Shown in pieces: positions 1-3,356 of a stretch of DNA of 5,010 nucleotides. Source of the DNA: an uncultured Fibrobacter sp. (GTDB taxonomy: Bacteria; Fibrobacterota; Fibrobacteria; Fibrobacterales; Fibrobacteraceae); contig CALATK010000223.1 in the NCBI GenBank assembly GCA_937891805.1, forward strand, positions 1 through 5,010, written 5' to 3'. The position numbers and the translations under genes are program-made. Position 1 is the stretch's first letter. The number at the start of each line of letters is the position of its first letter. A model generated the notes under the pieces. That model was not told where the DNA came from. It worked only from the letters and a program-made list of their open reading frames with translations, and searched no databases.

Positions 1-44
1 CTTACGATGGCGAAAGTGCGGCGTTTCTCGATTTCCGGATTCAT
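1..44 (-). CDS. prfC: Peptide chain release factor 3 (RF3), N-terminal fragment
   Basis: Only the first 14 codons and two bases of the next are in the window; the gene runs off the left edge. The peptide MNPEIEKRRTFAIV matches the RF3 start, where E-x-x-KRRTFAI leads directly into the G1 P-loop (SHPDAGKTT). The cut last codon begins AG, which fits the expected serine. RF3 is a cytoplasmic translational GTPase that removes RF1 and RF2 from the ribosome after peptide release. The start at 44 is supported by a TATATTTG promoter-like octamer only six bases upstream and by the lack of any Shine-Dalgarno, so the mRNA may be leaderless. EF-G and LepA begin differently before their P-loops. The call rests on a short peptide, so another RF3-like GTPase cannot be fully excluded. 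Confidence 0.8.
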   Translation of the reverse strand, partial: MNPEIEKRRTFAIV

Positions 45-49
45 GGCGC

Positions 50-57
50 CAAATATA
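50..57 (-). promoter_or_regulatory. Candidate -7 promoter element TATATTTG of prfC
   Basis: Read leftward, the octamer TATATTTG fits the Bacteroidota -7 consensus TAnnTTTG exactly and ends six bases before the prfC ATG. No TTTG is present at the usual -33 distance. The context CTATATTTGGCGCC closely resembles CTATATTTGTCGCGCC before the FKBP gene at 1718. Transcription would start at or almost at the ATG, implying a leaderless or nearly leaderless message. This is inferred from motif and position. Confidence 0.55.
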
Positions 58-79
58 GTAAATAGAGAGAAGGGGGTAT

Positions 80-215
80 AATCTAGGGATGAGAATCTAG
101 AGGCTAGGATCTAGGGGCTAGGGAGAAATATCACGGCTTCGCCGTCTGTTATTAACGCACGAAGTGCGTGATTCTTTTCACTAACCTCTATTCTCTAGAT
201 CCTAATCCCTTATAA
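80..215. repeat. Inverted 7-base-periodic repeat element 1 (NNNCTAG words)
   Basis: This element fills most of the gap between rlmH and prfC. The left arm at 80-121 is six contiguous heptamers: AATCTAG, GGATGAG, AATCTAG, AGGCTAG, GATCTAG, GGGCTAG. The right arm at 181-215 is five heptamers on the opposite strand: CTAACCT, CTATTCT, CTAGATC, CTAATCC, CTTATAA. Positions 85-114 and 181-210 align as an inverted repeat with 22 of 30 identities by my hand count. Less regular 7-base units may extend left to 59. Two mini-palindromes lie between the arms (133-169). A T-run after the hairpins is missing, so it is not a standard terminator for rlmH. No transposase or target duplication is seen, and its function is unknown. 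Confidence 0.75.
133..169. repeat. Pair of mini-palindromes with TTC and GAA loops in element 1
   Basis: The first palindrome at 133-145 is ACGGC-TTC-GCCGT, a perfect 5-bp stem. The second at 155-169 is ACGCAC-GAA-GTGCGT, a perfect 6-bp stem. The loops TTC and GAA are complementary, so the two palindromes are themselves arranged in inverse orientation, in keeping with the flanking arms. Nine bases separate them. Element 2 has the same arrangement. Confidence 0.75.
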
Positions 216-236
216 GATTAGTCCCCATATTTAATT

Positions 237-698
237 TCATCTATGATGATACGGATGGTTCTGCATCACCATCTGCACGCGGTAAAGCTGTTCGGCCATA
301 ATCACCCGTGCATGGTCGTGGGTAAAGGTCAGGGGCGAAAGGGAAAGCAGCAAATCGGCGGACTTCTTCAGGTTTTCGTCGATACCGTAGGCGGAACCAA
401 TCAGAAAAACGATATTCCCCGGAAAACGGTCTCGCAAGGTGTCGGAGAGCTTGACCGTGTCCATCAGCTTGCCCTCTTCGGAAAGGATAACGCGGCGGTA
501 TTCCGACTTCGGGAATTTCTTGTCAAAAAGTGACGCTTCCTGCGCCAGGGACTGTGCGCGGTCATCGAGTTTGGATTCCTTCAGTTCCACCACCTCCAAC
601 GGGTACACTCCCCCACGGAGCCGCTTCACGTACTTGTCCACCTCGTCGGCGATAAACGGCGAGCCAGCCTTACCAAAAACTGCGAGAACCCACTTCAT
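237..698 (-). CDS. rlmH: 23S rRNA (pseudouridine1915-N3)-methyltransferase RlmH
   Basis: RlmH is a small SPOUT-class (trefoil-knot) enzyme that uses S-adenosylmethionine to methylate pseudouridine 1915 in helix 69 of 23S rRNA, at the subunit interface of the assembled ribosome. The 153-residue product matches the usual length of about 155. Family marks are the SAM-loop region LIGSAYG (residues 99-105), LSLSPLTF, HDHAR (127-131), AEQLYR (135-140) and the C-terminal NHPYHHR (147-153). The start at 698 (MKWVLAVFGKAG) is chosen because it aligns with the family N terminus; the upstream ATG at 755 would add 19 residues encoded by repeat element 3. No Shine-Dalgarno is visible. The gene lies 80 bases downstream of the phosphoesterase gene on the same strand. 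The SAM loop differs from the common IGGPxG. Confidence 0.95.
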   Translation of the reverse strand: MKWVLAVFGKAGSPFIADEVDKYVKRLRGGVYPLEVVELKESKLDDRAQSLAQEASLFDKKFPKSEYRRVILSEEGKLMDTVKLSDTLRDRFPGNIVFLIGSAYGIDENLKKSADLLLSLSPLTFTHDHARVIMAEQLYRVQMVMQNHPYHHR

Positions 699-706
699 AA
701 TCAAAG

Positions 707-776
707 GTGTGTAGTGTGAGATGTGAAATGTAAAATCCGACAGCTCATTACACATTAGTCACTACACATTCCATAT
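707..776. repeat. Inverted 7-base-periodic repeat element 3 (RTGTGWA words)
   Basis: This element fills nearly all of the 80-base gap between the phosphoesterase stop and the rlmH start. The left arm at 707-734 reads GTGTGTA, GTGTGAG, ATGTGAA, ATGTAAA. The right arm at 749-769 reads TACACAT, TAGTCAC, TACACAT, the same words on the other strand. Positions 707-727 and 749-769 match as an inverted repeat at 15 of 21 positions by hand count, with an exact 9-base core TGTGTAGTG. It is the shortest of the three elements and lacks inner mini-palindromes. If the phosphoesterase and rlmH genes are co-transcribed, the RNA would fold just upstream of the rlmH start. Confidence 0.7.
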
Positions 777-778
777 CG

Positions 779-1507
779 TTACCTCCCCACGCTCAGGCGG
801 TCGATGAGGAAATTGGGCATTCCGGCCTTGCGCATACGCTCCTGGGTGATAAAGACATCGTATTCCACGCGGATAATGCGGATGCACTTGGTCTCCGTAT
901 CCAACAGGCACCAGCTGGCGCGGCAGTCCCGGTCACGAGGCTGGCCTACGCTGCCCACATTCACCAGAAGGCGTTCCGTATTCTCGATGGTGTATTCGTA
1001 TTCGTCCAGCACCTTGGGAATGGCCATGGGGCGGCTTGCCACAATCACAGGGCTATGGGTATGGCCGATAAAGCAATAAGTTCCAGAAAAATGGTCAAAA
1101 GCGTTCAGGGCGTCTTCCAAGTCGGTAATGTAGAGCCAGTCCGCGGGGGACATGGGCGACGCATGCACGAAGGTAATGTCGTTTTCTTCGTGAATGTAGG
1201 GCAACGAACGGATGTAGGCCACCGATTCGGCATTCATGTTCTCTTGGGTCCATTCCACGGCCTGCTTGGCGTAAGGGTTAAAGCCCATACTGGACTCGTA
1301 CTTGATAGCCACGCTGTCGTGGTTTCCAATCAGACACACGTCCATGTTTTCCTTGGCGAGCTGTACACATTCGTTGGCGTCGACACCGTAACCCACAAGG
1401 TCGCCCAGGCAGATTCTGCGCTCCACCTTGTTTTCTTTCATGGATTCCAGCACGGCACGAAAAGCCGTAGCATTGGAATGAATATCAGAACAAATACCGT
1501 AAAGCAT
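779..1507 (-). CDS. Calcineurin-like metallophosphoesterase (YfcE/PrpE-like)
   Basis: The 242-residue protein carries the full set of metallophosphoesterase motifs for a two-metal site: D8-x-H10 (SDIHSN), GD at 35-36 (GDLVGYG), GNHD at 61-64, H115 (VHASP) and GHTH at 148-151. The later NVGSVGQPRD (183-192) is typical of the Metallophos_2 type found in small stand-alone bacterial phosphodiesterases. There is no signal peptide, so it is probably cytoplasmic. The family includes enzymes that cleave phosphodiesters, phosphoproteins or diadenosine polyphosphates; the true substrate cannot be read from the sequence. The ATG at 1507 places the first metal motif at residue 8, as is usual. No Shine-Dalgarno is seen in front of it. 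Repeat element 2 lies upstream, and rlmH follows on the same strand. Confidence 0.9.
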   Translation of the reverse strand: MLYGICSDIHSNATAFRAVLESMKENKVERRICLGDLVGYGVDANECVQLAKENMDVCLIGNHDSVAIKYESSMGFNPYAKQAVEWTQENMNAESVAYIRSLPYIHEENDITFVHASPMSPADWLYITDLEDALNAFDHFSGTYCFIGHTHSPVIVASRPMAIPKVLDEYEYTIENTERLLVNVGSVGQPRDRDCRASWCLLDTETKCIRIIRVEYDVFITQERMRKAGMPNFLIDRLSVGR

Positions 1508-1531
1508 GGAAGTAATAGTAGTAAAATAGTT

Positions 1532-1706
1532 GTGAGTTGTGAGTTATGAGTCGTGGGTTGCGAGTTATGGGTTGTGAGGTTCGAGGCACGAGGTTCGAGG
1601 CATAAGGTCGCAACCTTCGGTTGCTATGAGTCATTTCGGGAATGTCCCCGTATACGCCACCTCAAAATCTCAAAGCCTTGCGACGCAAGGCGAACTCACA
1701 ACTCAT
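1532..1706. repeat. Inverted 7-base-periodic repeat element 2 (RTGAGTT words)
   Basis: This element lies in the divergent gap between the phosphoesterase and FKBP genes. The left arm at 1532-1608 is eleven contiguous heptamers, starting GTGAGTT, GTGAGTT, ATGAGTC, GTGGGTT, GCGAGTT, ATGGGTT and drifting to TCGAGGC and ACGAGGT. The right arm at 1693-1706 has two inverted units, AACTCAC and AACTCAT. The 13-base TGAGTTGTGAGTT at 1533-1545 recurs exactly inverted at 1693-1705. Two mini-palindromes lie between the arms, and a further ATGAGTC unit is at 1626-1632. The element ends 12 bases before the FKBP promoter octamer. No open reading frame in it is credible. Confidence 0.75.
1610..1691. repeat. 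Two mini-palindromes with 3-base loops in element 2
   Basis: The first palindrome at 1610-1624 is GCAACC-TTC-GGTTGC, a perfect 6-bp stem with the same TTC loop as the left palindrome of element 1. The second at 1675-1691 is GCCTTGC-GAC-GCAAGGC, a perfect 7-bp stem. The 50 bases between them hold only a weak CGGG/CCCG inverted pair (about 1637-1650). Neither palindrome is followed by a T-run on either strand, so they are not intrinsic terminators. Confidence 0.75.
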
Positions 1707-1718
1707 AGCTAAAAATTC

Positions 1719-1726
1719 TATATTTG
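1719..1726 (+). promoter_or_regulatory. Candidate -7 promoter element TATATTTG of the FKBP gene
   Basis: TATATTTG matches TAnnTTTG exactly and ends eight bases before the FKBP ATG. No TTTG lies at the usual -33 distance. The bases CTATATTTGTCGCGCC resemble those in front of prfC. The predicted transcript would start within a few bases of the ATG, which agrees with the lack of a Shine-Dalgarno. Confidence 0.55.
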
Positions 1727-1734
1727 TCGCGCCT

Positions 1735-2367
1735 ATGGAAATCGTGGAAGCAAAGACTAAGGTGAGCATCGCCTACACGCTCAAAGAGATGAGCGGGCGC
1801 ATCTTGGAGGAAATCCCTCCGAGCCACCCCTTTGTATATATCCACGGCTACGACAACATCATCCCCGGACTTGAAACCGCCCTGGAAGGCCGCAAGCTGG
1901 GCGAAAAGTTCACCGTAGAGATTCCCTTCGACCAAGGCTACGGCCCTTACCGCAACGACCTGCTGCTCCAAGTTCCCAAAGAAGAACTCCAGGACGTAGG
2001 CGAACTCTGGCTGGGCATGGAGCTGGAGATGATGCTGGACAACGACATCCGGGAATTCCAGCTGCCCGACACCGCCGACGAGTTTGTAGATGGACTGAAC
2101 CTGGACGACGAAGACGACGCCGACGGCATCTACATCGTGAAAGAAATCTACAAGGATACCGTGCTGGTGGACGGGAACCACCCCTTCGCAGGCAAGGACC
2201 TGATTTTCGAAGTCCAGGTGGTGAACATCGAGGAGCCCAGTTTCACCGAACTGGAATCGGGATTCCCCGACCGGGACGACAACTACGACGACGGCGACTA
2301 TCCCGAAAACTACGACGACCGCTACGACGATTTCGACGGGCCGGACAACCATCGCCGCTGGCGCTAG
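1735..2367 (+). CDS. SlyD-like FKBP-type peptidyl-prolyl isomerase with acidic tail
   Basis: This is a 210-residue cytoplasmic FKBP of the SlyD type, which catalyses cis-trans isomerisation of prolyl bonds and acts as a chaperone through an insert-in-flap (IF) domain. The FKBP half shows YIHGYDNIIPGLETALEG (residues 35-52), LGEKF, and the GYGPY flap (68-72). The IF domain runs from about 73 to 145, and the fold closes with DGNHPFAGKDL (146-156). Compared with E. coli SlyD, the IF domain carries about 25-30 extra, mostly acidic residues around 104-135, including LDDEDDADG. The metal-binding His/Cys tail of E. coli SlyD is replaced by a Asp/Tyr-rich tail (179-210). The start at 1735 is preferred to the ATG at 1642 because it fits the family and follows the TATATTTG promoter motif; the upstream 31 codons lie in repeat element 2. 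Confidence 0.92.
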   Translation: MEIVEAKTKVSIAYTLKEMSGRILEEIPPSHPFVYIHGYDNIIPGLETALEGRKLGEKFTVEIPFDQGYGPYRNDLLLQVPKEELQDVGELWLGMELEMMLDNDIREFQLPDTADEFVDGLNLDDEDDADGIYIVKEIYKDTVLVDGNHPFAGKDLIFEVQVVNIEEPSFTELESGFPDRDDNYDDGDYPENYDDRYDDFDGPDNHRRWR

Positions 2368-2400
2368 GCAGCACCTGACAACCCCTTTATAAAAACATAA

Positions 2401-2426
2401 AGCCCCCGGTCCTAAGACCGAGGGCT
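2401..2426. terminator. Bidirectional intrinsic terminator between convergent genes
   Basis: The inverted repeat pairs AGCCC with GGGCT and CGGTC with GACCG across a CTAA loop, with one C-A mismatch. It lies between the stop of the FKBP gene (2367) and the stop of the leftward gene (2452). Read leftward, it is followed by TTATGTTTTTATAAAG, a good T-rich tract; read rightward, the tract is weaker (CTATCAAGCTTTT). It can serve both genes but should be stronger for the leftward one. Confidence 0.85.
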
Positions 2427-2451
2427 CTATCAAGCTTTTGGCTTTTCGTGA

Positions 2452-3084
2452 TTATGCTTCGTCGGAGAGTTCCGGAGCCTTCTTGATCACGTTGCGGCGG
2501 CCATAGCGGACCTTGGCGGGATCGAAAGTGGTTTCGGCGACTTCCACAGCAGGTTCGGCGGCAACGGCAGCAGGTGCTGCAGGAGCCACGGGAGCGCTGA
2601 CAGGAGCGGCCGGCGTTTCAACCGGAATGCGCGGAGCCAGGGGGCGACGGCCTTCGGCAGCAGCAGGAGCGGCCGCTTCGGCAGGCTGGGCCACGGGAGC
2701 TTCAGAAGAAGCGGCCTGGGCGTCTGCGTTCATTTCACGACGATTGTTACGGTCAGGGCGACCGTCACGGCGGTCACGCCGGTTGCCGCGATCGCGCTGT
2801 TCGTTGCGGTCACGGTTCTGACCCTGCTGGGCCTGGCCGTTCTTTTCACCGCGGTTGTCTTTATTCTGACGATCCTTGCGATCACCCTTGTTGTTGCGAT
2901 CACCACGCTGTGCCATTTCTTGGGCAGAGACAGGACGACGAGAGTTAGGCCTCAGGTTCATGTCCGGGGTGAGCTTCTTAACGATAGGAGTGTGAAGGTT
3001 GTCAAGAATCTTGTTAACCTTAGTCAGGATAACGATACAGAGCACGACTGCAAGAGCAGAGCATGCGAGAGTGATTATTTCCAT
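2452..3084 (-). CDS. Membrane-anchored, arginine-rich low-complexity protein of unknown function
   Basis: I do not recognise a family for this 210-residue protein. Residues 3-21 form a hydrophobic segment (IITLACSALAVVLCIVILT) followed by lysines, so it is probably a single N-terminal anchor with the rest in the cytoplasm by the positive-inside rule (inference). Residues about 60-117 consist almost entirely of R, D, N, G, K and Q, with repeated DRN, DRRD and NRR patterns and a strong positive charge from arginine. Residues 120-186 are rich in Ala, Pro and Glu, like a flexible linker. The last 24 residues regain normal composition (FDPAKVRYGRRNVIKKAPEL), suggesting a short conserved motif. The start at 3084 is supported by a GAGGTG Shine-Dalgarno. 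The gene has a long structured leader and a promoter near 3274-3307. Binding to RNA or another polyanion is a plausible guess only. Confidence 0.8.
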   Translation of the reverse strand: MEIITLACSALAVVLCIVILTKVNKILDNLHTPIVKKLTPDMNLRPNSRRPVSAQEMAQRGDRNNKGDRKDRQNKDNRGEKNGQAQQGQNRDRNEQRDRGNRRDRRDGRPDRNNRREMNADAQAASSEAPVAQPAEAAAPAAAEGRRPLAPRIPVETPAAPVSAPVAPAAPAAVAAEPAVEVAETTFDPAKVRYGRRNVIKKAPELSDEA

Positions 3085-3089
3085 CTAGG

Positions 3090-3095
3090 CACCTC
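3090..3095 (-). promoter_or_regulatory. Shine-Dalgarno GAGGTG of the arginine-rich protein gene
   Basis: GAGGTG lies five bases upstream of the ATG at 3084 and fixes that start. It is the only clear Shine-Dalgarno in the window; the other genes show none, and three of them have promoter motifs at their start codons. It lies about 23 bases downstream of the last leader hairpin, so access to it could depend on leader folding. Confidence 0.75.
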
Positions 3096-3117
3096 ATAAG
3101 TAAGGGTTGAACCGCGA

Positions 3118-3268
3118 CTGCAGGCTGGAAAAGACCTGCAGAGGGGGTGATTGCAAGTGAATGTGTTAGGGGGCCATCTTAATAACGCCTCGGGGAGACT
3201 TGACGGCCAGGTTCGCTCCAAAATAACGGAGCAGGTTTTGCCGAAAAAACGGCAAAAAGAGCAATCAC
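3118..3268 (-). promoter_or_regulatory. Structured 5' leader RNA: closed multi-arm junction plus hairpin
   Basis: The minus-strand transcript can form these helices. P1 is 8 bp, GUGAUUGC (3268-3261) with GCAAUCAC (3154-3147). Inside it, P2 is UUUUGCCG with CGGCAAAA (3257-3250 with 3243-3236) over a U6 loop. P3 is GCUCC with GGAGC (3232-3228 with 3219-3215). P4 is GGCCGUC with GAUGGCC (3208-3202 with 3178-3172), including one G-U pair. Downstream of P1, P5 is CUGCAGG with CCUGCAG (3141-3135 with 3124-3118). P1 begins close to the predicted transcription start. The G-U pair in P4 would be an A-C mismatch on the plus strand, which favours the minus strand. I do not recognise it as a known riboswitch, 6S RNA, SRP RNA or ribosomal-protein leader. 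It may regulate the downstream gene. Confidence 0.5.
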
Positions 3269-3273
3269 GGCTG

Positions 3274-3307
3274 CAAATTTATAAAAAAATATTCCACTGA
3301 AAGCAAA
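3274..3307 (-). promoter_or_regulatory. Promoter for the leader and arginine-rich protein gene
   Basis: Read leftward, TAAATTTG (3281-3274) fits TAnnTTTG exactly, and TTTG (3307-3304) lies 22 bases upstream as a possible -33 element. The same DNA can be read as a sigma70-type promoter: TTGCTT (3306-3301), a 17-base spacer and TATAAA (3283-3278). Either reading places the start of transcription near 3268-3271, giving an untranslated leader of about 185 bases. Confidence 0.6.
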
Positions 3308-3343
3308 AAAAGCAGAAAAAAGCACCTTCTTGCCTAACATTTC

Positions 3344-3351
3344 TAAATTAT
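3344..3351 (+). promoter_or_regulatory. Weak -7-like element TAAATTAT before the DUF748 gene
   Basis: TAAATTAT agrees with TAnnTTTG at the TAnnTT part but not in the last two bases. It ends five bases before the ATG at 3357, a spacing like that at prfC and the FKBP gene. No convincing -33 or -35 box is seen, and there is no Shine-Dalgarno. This is a low-confidence site based mostly on position. Confidence 0.3.
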
Positions 3352-3356
3352 AGCCC

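Noticed and set aside
133..169. Mini-palindromes as intrinsic terminators for rlmH
   Set aside because: Neither stem is followed by a T-run in the leftward direction.
699..755. An upstream ATG that would extend RlmH by 19 residues
   Set aside because: The added codons lie in repeat element 3 and have no counterpart in the family; the start at 698 gives the normal N terminus.
1532..1608. Heptamer array as a possible CRISPR
   Set aside because: Units are 7 bases long and contiguous with no spacers, so it is a tandem repeat.
1642..1734. An upstream ATG that would extend the FKBP protein by 31 residues
   Set aside because: The extension is encoded by repeat element 2 and would put the TATATTTG promoter motif inside the gene. 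SlyD-type proteins begin near the residue encoded at 1735.
1696..2433. A 245-codon leftward open frame opposite the FKBP gene
   Set aside because: It is a shadow of the rightward gene with long runs of Val, and it reads through the terminator. The FKBP frame has clear family motifs.
3099..3118. GCGGTTCAACCC on the minus strand, resembling a tRNA T-arm
   Set aside because: No acceptor, D or anticodon arm can be placed around it, so there is no tRNA gene.
3236..3257. The 8-bp TTTTGCCG hairpin as a terminator
   Set aside because: No T-run follows it on either strand; it fits better as an arm of the leader RNA.
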